Assembly (NCBI GenBank): GCA_041397725.1
Contig: JAWKVZ010000007.1
Coordinates: 195,417 to 259,416 of the forward strand
Direction: 5' to 3'
Source: JAGRKR01 sp041397725
GTDB lineage: Bacteria > Pseudomonadota > Alphaproteobacteria > Rhizobiales > Hyphomicrobiaceae
Length of the DNA: 64,000 bases
Part shown: piece after piece, positions 24,699 through 33,448 of the stretch
Layout: every line of letters begins with the position of its first letter
How positions within the stretch are numbered: the first letter of the stretch is position 1
The notes under the pieces: model-generated
Told to the model about the DNA's origin: nothing
What the model saw: the letters and a program-made list of their open reading frames with translations, nothing else
Databases searched by the model: none
Program-made: the position numbers and the translations under genes

Positions 24699-25472
24699 AT
24701 GGCTTATGAAAACATCATCGCCGAGACGCGGGGCCGGGTCGGTCTCGTCACGCTCAATCGTCCGGCGGCCCTCAACGCCCTCAACGCGGCGCTGATCAAG
24801 GAGCTGACCAAGGCGCTCGATGGCTTCGAGGCCGACGAGAACGTGGGCTGCATCGTCATAACCGGGTCCGAGAAGGCGTTCGCGGCCGGGGCGGACATCA
24901 AGGAGATGCAGGCCAAGACCTACATGGACGCCTACAAGGAAGACTTCATCGCCTCGTGGGATCGCGTCGCCCGCTGCCGCAAGCCGGTGATCGCCGCGGT
25001 TGCCGGCTACGCCCTAGGCGGCGGTTGCGAGCTTGCCATGATGTGCGACTTCATCATCGCCGCCGATACGGCCAAGTTCGGCCAGCCGGAAATCACCCTC
25101 GGCGTCATGCCGGGAGCCGGCGGCACGCAGCGCTTGACGCGCTTCGTCGGCAAGTCGAAGGCGATGGATCTCTGCCTGACGGGCCGCATGATGGATGCGA
25201 CCGAGGCGGAGCGGGCGGGACTGGTCTCGCGCGTGGTGCCGGCAGCCGATCTCGTCGACGTCGCGATCAAGGCGGCCGAGAAGATCGCCTCGTTCTCGCT
25301 TCCGGCCACGATGATGACCAAGGAGAGCGTGAACCGCTCCTACGAGACGACGCTTACCGAGGGCATCCGTTTCGAGCGGCGCGTCTTTCACGCCATGTTC
25401 GCCACCGAGGACCAGAAGGAAGGCATGGCCGCGTTCGTTGCGAAGCGGAAGCCCAACTTCAAGAACCGCTGA
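24699..25472 (+). CDS. Enoyl-CoA hydratase
   Basis: Crotonase-family hydration of trans-2-enoyl-CoA in fatty-acid or side-chain beta-oxidation. 257 residues, the standard length for a mono-functional enzyme. Oxyanion-hole and CoA-site motifs: AFAAGADIKEM and ALGGGCELAMMCD; the second catalytic glutamate is in GQPEITLGVMPGAGGTQRL. Both glutamates are present, so hydratase activity is likely. In many alphaproteobacteria an enoyl-CoA hydratase gene lies next to mutM, as here. Its substrate range is not readable. Confidence 0.92.
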   Translation: MAYENIIAETRGRVGLVTLNRPAALNALNAALIKELTKALDGFEADENVGCIVITGSEKAFAAGADIKEMQAKTYMDAYKEDFIASWDRVARCRKPVIAAVAGYALGGGCELAMMCDFIIAADTAKFGQPEITLGVMPGAGGTQRLTRFVGKSKAMDLCLTGRMMDATEAERAGLVSRVVPAADLVDVAIKAAEKIASFSLPATMMTKESVNRSYETTLTEGIRFERRVFHAMFATEDQKEGMAAFVAKRKPNFKNR

Positions 25473-25490
25473 GGCGGCGCTCGCTGCGAC

Positions 25491-26123
25491 TCACTTCGCG
25501 GCAGGGGTGCGCGGGTAGTCCTGCTTGTGCTCGAGATGGCGGTGGGTGAAGAAGGCGATGGCGCTGATGGCGGCAATCGTCAGCGCGCCGATGACGAACA
25601 CATGGTTCGCGGCCCAGTCCGCCTTTCGCGTGCCGAGCTTGCCCGACGCCACGAGCCCCACGAGCCCGCCCAGTGCCAGTGCACCCTGGATCGCGCCGAG
25701 GCGCGCTCCCAGACGCAGCATCGCGGGTCGGCGCAGCGAGCTACGGGGATAGCCGACGAGCTTCACGTATGAGACGAGAAGGGCCGCGACAAGCAGCATG
25801 GCCACCGCGTACTGCCAGCCGTGACGCCAGCTCAAGGGCGCCAGCCAGTACATGCCGAGCAGGGACAATGCCCCCCACTCGTAGGTGAGCGCCATGAGTC
25901 GCGCGTTGCGTCGCGCGGCGTGCATGATGGTGTCGGGCAGAACCCGATCCGACCGCCAGTGTGGCCGGTTGACAGCGACGGCGCCCATGATCGCCGCCAC
26001 GGCGAAGAACGCGCCTGCCGCGAAGTTGAGGAGACGATGGTCCGCGGCCGCCGTCCAGGTCATGGCGCCGACGCTCACGAGCAGCGCCAGCAGGACCCAC
26101 ACGACATACTTCTGAAGAGACAT
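25491..26123 (-). CDS. Uncharacterised four-TM membrane protein, paralogue A
   Basis: 210 residues from the ATG at 26123. About five hydrophobic segments: 5-23, 30-48, 73-95, 101-120 and C-terminal 180-197. Shared landmarks with the gene just upstream: NARLMALTYEWGALSLLGMYW and the final ADWAANHVFVIGALTIAAIS. I do not recognise a named family. It has no charged catalytic cluster and no signal peptide. It is downstream of paralogue B with 47 nt between, so probably one operon. Convergent with the enoyl-CoA hydratase gene. Confidence 0.8.
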   Translation of the reverse strand: MSLQKYVVWVLLALLVSVGAMTWTAAADHRLLNFAAGAFFAVAAIMGAVAVNRPHWRSDRVLPDTIMHAARRNARLMALTYEWGALSLLGMYWLAPLSWRHGWQYAVAMLLVAALLVSYVKLVGYPRSSLRRPAMLRLGARLGAIQGALALGGLVGLVASGKLGTRKADWAANHVFVIGALTIAAISAIAFFTHRHLEHKQDYPRTPAAK

Positions 26124-26170
26124 GGCTCGGCCCTGCTTCGCTCGGCGGCGCTCGTGCTCGTTGCGCGCCG

Positions 26171-26779
26171 CTATTTCTGCCCGAAGCGCTTGCTCGACTG
26201 CAAGGCCACGAGCGAGATGACGGCGAGCGCCATTGCGCCGAAGAAGAAGATGTTGTTGCCGGCCCAGTCCTGCGATCCCGGCCGCATGCCCGCCACCGTC
26301 TTGAAGCGCCACATCTTTCCGTCGACGAGCAGGCCGATCATGATCGCGCCCATGCCGACGAGCTGGATGAGCGACAGGTAGCGTGCGATCTTGAGAAGCG
26401 TGCGGTCCTCCGTCTTCGATTCCGCATCACGACCGAGCAGGAACGAGAAGAAGAGACACAGCGCGCCGGCCAGCACGAAGGCGATCACGAACTGCCAGGC
26501 TTCCTTCCACTGCAGCACGGACCAGTAGGTCGTGAACAGCGCCAACGAGCCCCAGATCCAGACGAGGGACATATAGCGGGCGTTGAGGGCGGCGATTTCC
26601 GGCTCGCTGGCTCGCGCGTCCAGCGCCAGCTTGTTCTCGCGCAGGGCGTAGACCGCGAAGAAGATCGGCACGATGCAGGCGATCACCATGTGAACGTAGA
26701 ATTTCTCGGCCGCAGCCGTGATGACGAGAAGCGCGACGCTGACGCAGATCACCAGAACCCAAACGATCATTGCAGCCAT
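26171..26779 (-). CDS. Uncharacterised four-TM membrane protein, paralogue B
   Basis: 202 residues; AGGGGGATA precedes the ATG at 26779. Hydrophobic segments at about 3-24, 27-46, 71-88, 92-112 and 175-195. Corresponding landmarks to paralogue A are NARYMSLVWIWGSLALFTTYW, then WQFVIAFVLAGALCLFFSF, and near the end QDWAGNNIFFFGAMALAVIS. The two share topology, length and these blocks, so a duplication is evident. Function unknown. Confidence 0.8.
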   Translation of the reverse strand: MAAMIVWVLVICVSVALLVITAAAEKFYVHMVIACIVPIFFAVYALRENKLALDARASEPEIAALNARYMSLVWIWGSLALFTTYWSVLQWKEAWQFVIAFVLAGALCLFFSFLLGRDAESKTEDRTLLKIARYLSLIQLVGMGAIMIGLLVDGKMWRFKTVAGMRPGSQDWAGNNIFFFGAMALAVISLVALQSSKRFGQK

Positions 26780-26920
26780 CGTATCCCCCTATGGCTCGCA
26801 TTCTTCATTTGCCGGCCGGCAAGGCGACGTCGCACCGAGCCCCGTCCTGCGGACCGGGTCGGCGCGCCACATCCTTGCGCCACATCGAGGCCGCGCTCCC
26901 ATGAGCCCAGGCCGCTTCAC

Positions 26921-27934
26921 TCAACACTGGTAATAGGACCGGTACCACGCGATGAAACGGCGAACGCCTTCCGCGATCGGCGTGCTCGGGCGGAACCCGA
27001 CGTCGCGGACCAGACGATCGACGTCGGCATAGGTTTCCACCACGTCGCCCGGCTGCAGCGGCAGCAGCGTGCGCTCGGCCTTGCGGCCCAGCTCCGTCTC
27101 GATCAGGCCGAGCAGGTCCAGCAGATGCACGGGCTGGTTGTTGCCGATATTGTAAAGGCGATAGGGAGCCGACGATGTCGCGGAACTCGGCGTCGCGCCC
27201 GACCAGTCGGGATCGGGTGCCGCCACGGCGTCGAGCGTCCGGCAGACGCCTTCGACCACGTCGTCGACATAGGTGAAGTCGCGGGAATGATTGCCGTGGT
27301 TGTAAAGCTCGATCGGCTGGCCGGCGAGGATCGCCTTGGCGAACTTGAACATCGCCATGTCCGGCCGGCCCCATGGCCCGTAGACCGTGAAGAAGCGGAG
27401 TCCGGTGACCGGCAGCCGGTAGAGATGCGCGTAAGAGTGCGCCATCAGCTCGTTGGCCTTCTTGGTGGCCGCGTACAGGCTGATGGGATGGTCGACGTTC
27501 TGGGAGACGCTGAACGGCACGTTGGTGTTGGCGCCGTAGACCGAGCTCGATGACGCGAAGACGAGATGCTCGACCTTGGCGTGGCGGCACGCCTCGAGCA
27601 GGTTGAGAAAGCCGACGAGGTTCGAGTTGCCGTAGGAATAGGGGTCCTTCTCGGCATGCCGGACGCCGGCCTGGGCGGCAAGGTGCACGACGCGGTCGGG
27701 CCGGGTCTCGCTGGAGCTGAACAGCGCGTCCATCACGGCGCGGTCGGCGAGATCGCCGCGGATCATGCGGAACGCGCTCGATCCTTCGAGCAACGCCAGA
27801 CGCGCCTCCTTGAGGGAGACGTCGTAATAGGGGTTCAGATTGTCGATACCGACGACCTCGTCGCCGCGCTTCAGCAGAGCCTGGGCCGTGTGAAAGCCGA
27901 TAAAGCCAGCCGCGCCCGTCACAAGAATGCGCAT
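26921..27934 (-). CDS. NAD-dependent UDP-glucuronate 4-epimerase-like protein
   Basis: Extended SDR that interconverts UDP-GlcA and UDP-GalA (or a related sugar pair). 337 residues. NAD motif VTGAAGFIGFHTA at the N-terminus, FASSSSVYG, the YAATKK active-site Y-x3-K, and the FTVYGPWGRPDMAMFKF segment typical of CapI/LpsL UDP-glucuronate epimerases; ends SYYQC. A surface-polysaccharide role is likely. It could supply precursors to envelope glycans alongside the alg-like locus 11 kb away (inference). Single gene on its strand. Confidence 0.87.
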   Translation of the reverse strand: MRILVTGAAGFIGFHTAQALLKRGDEVVGIDNLNPYYDVSLKEARLALLEGSSAFRMIRGDLADRAVMDALFSSSETRPDRVVHLAAQAGVRHAEKDPYSYGNSNLVGFLNLLEACRHAKVEHLVFASSSSVYGANTNVPFSVSQNVDHPISLYAATKKANELMAHSYAHLYRLPVTGLRFFTVYGPWGRPDMAMFKFAKAILAGQPIELYNHGNHSRDFTYVDDVVEGVCRTLDAVAAPDPDWSGATPSSATSSAPYRLYNIGNNQPVHLLDLLGLIETELGRKAERTLLPLQPGDVVETYADVDRLVRDVGFRPSTPIAEGVRRFIAWYRSYYQC

Positions 27935-28153
27935 ACGTCGCTCGAATCGTTGGTTGACGCCTCTCGCCTTGTCTTAGCAGCCGAGGCCGGCAGGAGCCAG
28001 CATGGCGGACGACAGCGACGAAGTGGCGCTTGCCGGCCGTTCCCTCTGCCGCCGAGACGGCTGGCATATGAGCCACACTGTGGCGCGGATCGGCCGGGCG
28101 GGCGACGAATCATGCTACGTTGACTTGAACTCTTCATGGGAGCGGGGGGCGCG

Positions 28154-28570
28154 ATGATCGGCTTCCAACGCACGGGAGTTCTCGCTTCGGATATCCTGGG
28201 CATGCTGGCCTGGCGAGGCGGTGGTGTGACCTTCGTCGAGCTGCTGAAGTTCGTGCCGGAGTTGCGCGGTGCGCTGCCGTTCCACGACGAGACCTGTCCA
28301 CCCATTCTCTACTGGCAAGGCCTCTGCGAGGATGGCATCGCCGCCATTCGCAGCGCGCTCGACGACGGCTACGTGCAATTGCTGCCGGTGAGCCCCCTCG
28401 TCTACGTCCTCGACGGATACGTTTCACAGATTCCCCTCGCCTGCGAGCGCAAGAGCTACCGGGAGACCCGCTGGCTGCCGGTCACGTTCGCAGTCACCGA
28501 GGCGGGCGCGGAGACCGCTGCGCGCGAAGGCCTCGTCATGGCCGCGAACACACGACTGTTCCGCCACTAG
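28154..28570 (+). CDS. Small uncharacterised protein
   Basis: 138 residues from the ATG at 28154, preceded by a G-rich AGCGGGGGG stretch. No membrane segment. The start (VLASDILGMLAWRGGGVTFVELLKFV) resembles a short winged-helix or regulatory fold, followed by a Trp/Cys-containing middle and an Ala-rich end. I recognise no family or catalytic motif. It lies 219 nt from the divergent epimerase gene. Coding is supported by composition and the ribosome-binding site, not by homology. Confidence 0.6.
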   Translation: MIGFQRTGVLASDILGMLAWRGGGVTFVELLKFVPELRGALPFHDETCPPILYWQGLCEDGIAAIRSALDDGYVQLLPVSPLVYVLDGYVSQIPLACERKSYRETRWLPVTFAVTEAGAETAAREGLVMAANTRLFRH

Positions 28571-28920
28571 CTCTCGCCTGGCGCAATCGATCGGATTGGG
28601 GGCGATCCGCCTGTCCATTGCGTGCGGGCACCCGATGTCTCGATCCCGAAATGTGCCGCCGCCGCCGATGACGGTATTGTCTAGGAATTCAATCAGAAAA
28701 CGGAATATCAGAGTTAACTGCACGTAAATAATGGCCCCATAGCATGCGGCTTGGGGAGCGCTCGAGGCTACGGCGTCGCGCGCGTGGGACGCAGGGATTG
28801 CGATCGGCAGTACGTGGGCAGGCATGCTCATTGCCGGCGCCATCTCGTTTCCGCGCGAGGTGCGGAGTTCCGCTCGTCTCCCTCTTCGAGGACGTCGGTC
28901 TTCTGGCGCATGAGGGCGGG
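28571..28920. promoter_or_regulatory. Upstream region of the class A PBP gene
   Basis: 350 bases. The part at about 28675-28735 is AT-rich relative to the rest and is the best promoter candidate. In-frame codons between 28744 and 28920 are open but read as an Arg-rich leader not typical of a PBP, so I treat them as untranslated. Confidence 0.45.
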
Positions 28921-30954
28921 GTGAAGGAGACTTCGAACAGCAAGGCAGCGCCGGCCGGAAAGGTGAAGCGGCGGCATGCGAGCTTCAGCTTGAAGCTGAA
29001 GCTGCTCGTGCTCGGGCCCATCGTCGTCTCGCTGCTCTGCGTGGCGTTCCTCTCCGTCGTCTTCCTCTATTTCACACTCGTTCTTCCCTCCCCGTTGACC
29101 GTCGAGCAACGTCAGGGGGCGCCCGTCGTGCGCATTCTGGCGCGTGACGGCTCGGTCCTCGCCGAGCGCGGCTCCGGCCGGGGCTACGTCCCGCTGGACC
29201 TGATGCCGCGACAGCTCGTGGAGGCGGTCGTCGCCACGGAGGACAGGCGGTTCTTCCAGCACTGGGGCCTCGACCCGCGCGGGCTGTTACGGGCGTTCTT
29301 CACCAACTTGCGCGCCGGCCGCTACATGCAGGGCGGCTCGACGATCACCCAGCAGCTCGCCAAGAACCTGTTCCTGCACTCGAACAGGACGCTCGGCCGC
29401 AAGATCGACGAGCTGCTGCTCGCCTTGTGGCTGGAATTGCGGCTGAGCAAGCGCGACATCCTCGAGGTGTACCTCAACCGCGTCTACTTCGGCAGCGGGG
29501 CCTATGGCGTCGAATCGGCGGCGCGCACCTATTTCGGCAAGCCGGCGACCAAGCTCACGCTGGCCGAATCCGCGCTGCTGGCCGGCATGCTCAAGGCGCC
29601 GTCGCGTTATTCCCCGTCGGCCAAGCCGGGCTTGGCGCGCGCCCGTGCCCGTGTCGTTCTCGCCAATATGCACGCGGCAGGCTTCATCTCGAAGCCGCAG
29701 CTTCGAACGGCGCTGGCGTTTTCGCTGCGCTTCCGCATGGAGGAGCAGCAGAAGAAGGAGCGGGGGCTCGAGTACGCCGTCGACCACGTTCTTGAGAGCT
29801 TGCCTGACCTCGTGCTGCCGCGTCACGGCAGGATCTCCGTCGAGACGACCATCGACGCCGACTTGCAGCGGCTCGCTCAGGCCGCGATCACGCGCAGCCT
29901 CGAGCGTGATGCCGCCCGCTTCAAGGCCGGGCAGGCCGCACTCGTCATGCTCGACAGGGACGGCGCCGTCAGGGTGATCGTCGGTGGGCGTTCCTACAAG
30001 ACGAGCCAATTCAATCGCGCCAGCAAGGCGCGCCGGCAACCGGGCTCGGCCTTCAAGCCGATCGTCTACCTGACGGCTGTGGAAACGGGGCTTCTTCCCG
30101 ACAGCGAGGTCAAGGATATCCCTGTGGTCGTCGATGGCTGGATGCCGCGCAACACGAGCGGGCAGTATCGCGGCAGCATGACGTTGCGCGACGCCCTGTC
30201 GGGCTCGGTCAACTCGGTCGCCGTGCGGCTGCTGCTCGAGTCGGGCATCGCCAAGGTCAAGGAGACCGCCAGACGTCTCGGCATTCACTCGACGCTCGGC
30301 AGCGATGCCTCCATCGCGCTCGGCACCTCGGAGGTCACGCTGCTGGAGCTGACGTCGGCCTACGTGCCATTCGCGAACGGCGGCTATGCGCGCCAACCCT
30401 ACGTGGTTCGTCGCGTGGTCAGCGAGGACGGCACGGTGCTGTTCAAGCGGCGTGGCAAGGACCAGCCGGGCGGGCGCTCAGCGCGGGCCGACGAGCCCGT
30501 CGTCAGCCGCAAGCACATCGGCGCCATGAACGACATGCTCAACGCCGTCGTCGTCCAGGGCACGGGGCGAGGCGCCGTCATTCCCCTTCATCCCGTCGGC
30601 GGCAAGACCGGCACGAGCCAGGACTACCGCGACGCGTGGTTCATCGGCTACTCCGCCCGCTTCGTCACAGGGGTATGGCTCGGCAACGACGATGCACGGC
30701 CGATGCGGCAGGTCACGGGCGGCGGCCTGCCGACCAGGATCTGGCGCGAGGTGATGCTGGCCGCGCATCGGGGCTTGAGGCCCATTGCGTTGCCGGGCAC
30801 CATCGTTTGGCAGCCCGCCTCTCCGCCACTCGTCGTGGGCGAGGCCGGGGACCGCGTCAAGCCACGCATGCTCGAGGCTGCCGGCGGACCCGTGGCGCCC
30901 GCGCGCGGCTCCGGCTGGGGCCTGGACTTTCTTGCGCGCCTGTTCGGCAAGTGA
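28921..30954 (+). CDS. Class A penicillin-binding protein (PBP1a-type glycosyltransferase/transpeptidase)
   Basis: Bifunctional peptidoglycan synthase in the inner membrane. 677 residues from a GTG at 28921 with GAGGGCGGG just before it. Basic cytoplasmic tail, TM helix at about 26-52, GT51 domain with catalytic glutamate in ATEDRRFFQHWG (about E107) and QGGSTITQQLAKN, then a transpeptidase domain with SxxK at 376-379 (GSAFKP), SxN at 429-431 (SVN) and KTG at 562-564 (GKTGTS). All catalytic motifs are intact. Short for a PBP1a (no large OB insert), so closer to PBP1C/2A-like types. Convergent with the copper chaperone gene. Confidence 0.95.
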   Translation: MKETSNSKAAPAGKVKRRHASFSLKLKLLVLGPIVVSLLCVAFLSVVFLYFTLVLPSPLTVEQRQGAPVVRILARDGSVLAERGSGRGYVPLDLMPRQLVEAVVATEDRRFFQHWGLDPRGLLRAFFTNLRAGRYMQGGSTITQQLAKNLFLHSNRTLGRKIDELLLALWLELRLSKRDILEVYLNRVYFGSGAYGVESAARTYFGKPATKLTLAESALLAGMLKAPSRYSPSAKPGLARARARVVLANMHAAGFISKPQLRTALAFSLRFRMEEQQKKERGLEYAVDHVLESLPDLVLPRHGRISVETTIDADLQRLAQAAITRSLERDAARFKAGQAALVMLDRDGAVRVIVGGRSYKTSQFNRASKARRQPGSAFKPIVYLTAVETGLLPDSEVKDIPVVVDGWMPRNTSGQYRGSMTLRDALSGSVNSVAVRLLLESGIAKVKETARRLGIHSTLGSDASIALGTSEVTLLELTSAYVPFANGGYARQPYVVRRVVSEDGTVLFKRRGKDQPGGRSARADEPVVSRKHIGAMNDMLNAVVVQGTGRGAVIPLHPVGGKTGTSQDYRDAWFIGYSARFVTGVWLGNDDARPMRQVTGGGLPTRIWREVMLAAHRGLRPIALPGTIVWQPASPPLVVGEAGDRVKPRMLEAAGGPVAPARGSGWGLDFLARLFGK

Positions 30955-31000
30955 AGCGCAAGCCGCGACGCGATCGGCAGCGCATGCGCCGAGCGGCACC

Positions 31001-31498
31001 CTAGTGATGCGAGCCTTTGTGTGAGCCCGGCGCGCTCGACCCGATCGCCTCGACGTCCAGCTCGATCTCGATCCTGCCGGCCTTCTCGAACGTCAGCGTC
31101 GCCTTGACGGCTTGCCCCTTCACGATCGGTCGTCGCAAGTCGATGAACATGATGTGGTAGCCGCCGGGCTTGAGCTCGACCTTGCCGCCGGCCGGGATCT
31201 CCAGGCCCTTGGGCAGCAGGCGCATGCGCATGACGCCCTTCTCGACGGACATCTCGTGGATCTCGATCTTGCCGGCAATGGGAGAGGCGCCGGCGATCAG
31301 CCGATCGGGTTGACCGCCCTTGTTCTCGATGGTCACGAAGCCGGCGCCGACTTTCGCCCCTCCAGGCGTGGCGCGCGACCACGGGCTGCTCAGCACCAGC
31401 GCGCCGAGCTTGTATTCGCGGGCCTGCGCTGTCGATGACAGGACCGTCACGATTGCAGCCGCGAGCAGGGCTGCCGTCAGAGACCAGCGAGGCATCAT
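31001..31498 (-). CDS. Periplasmic copper chaperone PCu(A)C
   Basis: Delivers Cu(I) to the CuA site of cytochrome oxidase. 165 residues from the ATG at 31498 (GGAG six bases upstream; in-frame ATGs at 31504 and 31510 are possible). Signal peptide cleaved after STAQA. The H-x-M ... M ... H-x-M copper motif reads HEMSVEKGVMRMR, then GYHIMF 21-23 residues later. The C-terminus is a His-rich tail (SHKGSHH) that may also bind metal. Single gene, divergent from ubiB. Confidence 0.93.
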   Translation of the reverse strand: MMPRWSLTAALLAAAIVTVLSSTAQAREYKLGALVLSSPWSRATPGGAKVGAGFVTIENKGGQPDRLIAGASPIAGKIEIHEMSVEKGVMRMRLLPKGLEIPAGGKVELKPGGYHIMFIDLRRPIVKGQAVKATLTFEKAGRIEIELDVEAIGSSAPGSHKGSHH

Positions 31499-31779
31499 CG
31501 TCATCTCCATGTCCGGCCCATACTTGGCCGCGTGCCGGCGACCTCCCGTCCGGGGGGTTCGCATACAATCTACGCGATCGGGGTGTTTCGAGCGGGCCGC
31601 CGCCGAGGTTACAAATTGACACAGCTTCGGGATCGGCGCCCCCCTTCACCATGGCGACAGAGCGTCAGCCGGCCGGCCTCCTCGCAACGATATGCTTGAC
31701 CAGGACGCCAGGAGCAGCAATCTCGCCCGCCTGTGGCGAAAGTAACTTGTCCGGCGACCGGCGGAGGCCCCTGACGGCA

Positions 31780-33369
31780 ATGGCGAGCACAATCATGAAT
31801 CTTGCGCGGCTCCTGCGGGCCGGCATCGTGCTGGCCCGGCACGGCGTGCGCTTCGTGCCCGCGGGGATGAAGGTTCCGCTGCCGCTGACGCTCGCGCGGG
31901 TCGCCGCCTATCCGTTCTGGCTTCTCGAAGCGCCCTTCCGCCGGCGCCAGTCGAAGGCGACGCGTGTGTCGGAGGCTCTGAACAGCCTCGGGCCGTCCTA
32001 CATCAAGCTCGGTCAGTTCCTGGCGACCCGCGAGGACGTCATCGGTGGGGAGCTGGCGCGCGACCTGCGACACCTGCAGGACCGGCTGCCCCCCTTTGGC
32101 ATGGCGGAGGCGCGCCGTACCATCGAGGAGGCGTTCGGCGGCCGGCTGGAGGATCACTTCGCCGCCTTCGATCCGCCGGTCGCCGCGGCATCCATCGCCC
32201 AGGTGCATTCCGCTGTCGTCGAGGAGCACGGCCAGCGCCGCAAGATGGCGGTCAAGATTCTGCGCCCCGGAATCGAGCGGCGCTTCAAGCGCGACCTCGA
32301 AAGCTACTATTTCGCGGCGCGCACCATCGAGCGCTTCCACGAGCCGTCGCGCCGGCTGAAGCCCGTCGCGGTCGTCGACACGTTGAAGCGGACGACGGAG
32401 CTGGAGATGGATCTGCGCCTCGAGGCGGCGGCCATCTCGGAAATGGCCGACAACATCCGCAGCGACGAAGGATTCCGCGTGCCCAACGTGGATTGGCGGC
32501 GCACCTCGCGGCGGGTCCTGACGCTCGAGTGGATCGACGGCGTGCCCATCTCCGACAAGGCCGGCTTGCAGGCGGCGGGGCACGATCTCAACGCGCTCGG
32601 CTTGACGGTTCTGCGCTCGTTTCTGCGACATGCGATGCGCGACGGCTTCTTCCATGCCGACATGCATCAGGGCAACCTGTTCGTCGATGCCGCCGGCACC
32701 GTGGTGGCGGTCGATTTCGGCATCATGGGTCGGCTCGGCCCGAAGGAGCGGCGCTTCCTCGCCGAGATCCTGCACGGTCTCATCACGCGCGACTATCGCC
32801 GCGCGGCCGACGTGCACTTCTGGGCGGGCTATGTGCCCCCGCACCATCCTGTCGACGTGTTCGCGCAGGCGCTGCGCGCCATCGGCGAGCCGATCCATGG
32901 CCGCACGGCAGAGGAGATCTCGATGGCCGACCTGCTCGGCCAGCTCTTCGCCTACACGGAAGTGTTCGACATGCAGACGCGGCCGGAGCTCATCCTGCTG
33001 CAGAAGAGCATGGTGCTGGTCGAGGGCGTCGCCCGCTCGCTCGATCCCAGGCTCAACCTCTGGACGGCCGCGGAGCCCATCGCCAAGGAGTGGATGGCCG
33101 CCAATCTCGGCGCTGCCGGGGTCGTCAAGGAGGCTCGCGAGGGCGCGGGCGAGCTCGGCAAGTTCTTCTCGGGTCTGCCGCCGCTTCTCGCCCAGGCCGA
33201 GCGGACGGCTGAAGCGCTGGGCGTCATGGCGCGCGACGGCTGGCGGCTCGACGACGGCACGATCGAGCGGCTCGCCGCCGCGGAGGCGCGTCGCAACCGC
33301 TCGGGTCGCATCGCGCTCTGGGTGGGGGCGGTGGCGCTCGTGGCGCTGGCTCTGTCGCAACTGCTGTAG
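31780..33369 (+). CDS. ubiB: Ubiquinone biosynthesis atypical kinase UbiB
   Basis: Atypical kinase/ATPase needed for ubiquinone synthesis. 529 residues from the ATG at 31780 (GGAGG 12 nt upstream); the frame is open far upstream but without homology. ABC1/UbiB marks: LGPSYIKLGQFLATRED (KxGQ motif), the Ala-rich loop in AAASIAQVHSAVV, catalytic FFHADMHQGNLFV, and the DFG-like VDFGIMGRLG. A C-terminal hydrophobic helix (about 505-528) anchors it. First of a ubiB-coaBC-dut run common in Rhizobiales. Confidence 0.95.
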   Translation: MASTIMNLARLLRAGIVLARHGVRFVPAGMKVPLPLTLARVAAYPFWLLEAPFRRRQSKATRVSEALNSLGPSYIKLGQFLATREDVIGGELARDLRHLQDRLPPFGMAEARRTIEEAFGGRLEDHFAAFDPPVAAASIAQVHSAVVEEHGQRRKMAVKILRPGIERRFKRDLESYYFAARTIERFHEPSRRLKPVAVVDTLKRTTELEMDLRLEAAAISEMADNIRSDEGFRVPNVDWRRTSRRVLTLEWIDGVPISDKAGLQAAGHDLNALGLTVLRSFLRHAMRDGFFHADMHQGNLFVDAAGTVVAVDFGIMGRLGPKERRFLAEILHGLITRDYRRAADVHFWAGYVPPHHPVDVFAQALRAIGEPIHGRTAEEISMADLLGQLFAYTEVFDMQTRPELILLQKSMVLVEGVARSLDPRLNLWTAAEPIAKEWMAANLGAAGVVKEAREGAGELGKFFSGLPPLLAQAERTAEALGVMARDGWRLDDGTIERLAAAEARRNRSGRIALWVGAVALVALALSQLL

Positions 33370-33448
33370 TGGTCCGGATGGCACGGTTCGCGGGTGAACA
33401 AGGCGTTAACGGCCCCGTGCTAGACTGCCCGGGAGTTTCGAGTAGGGA

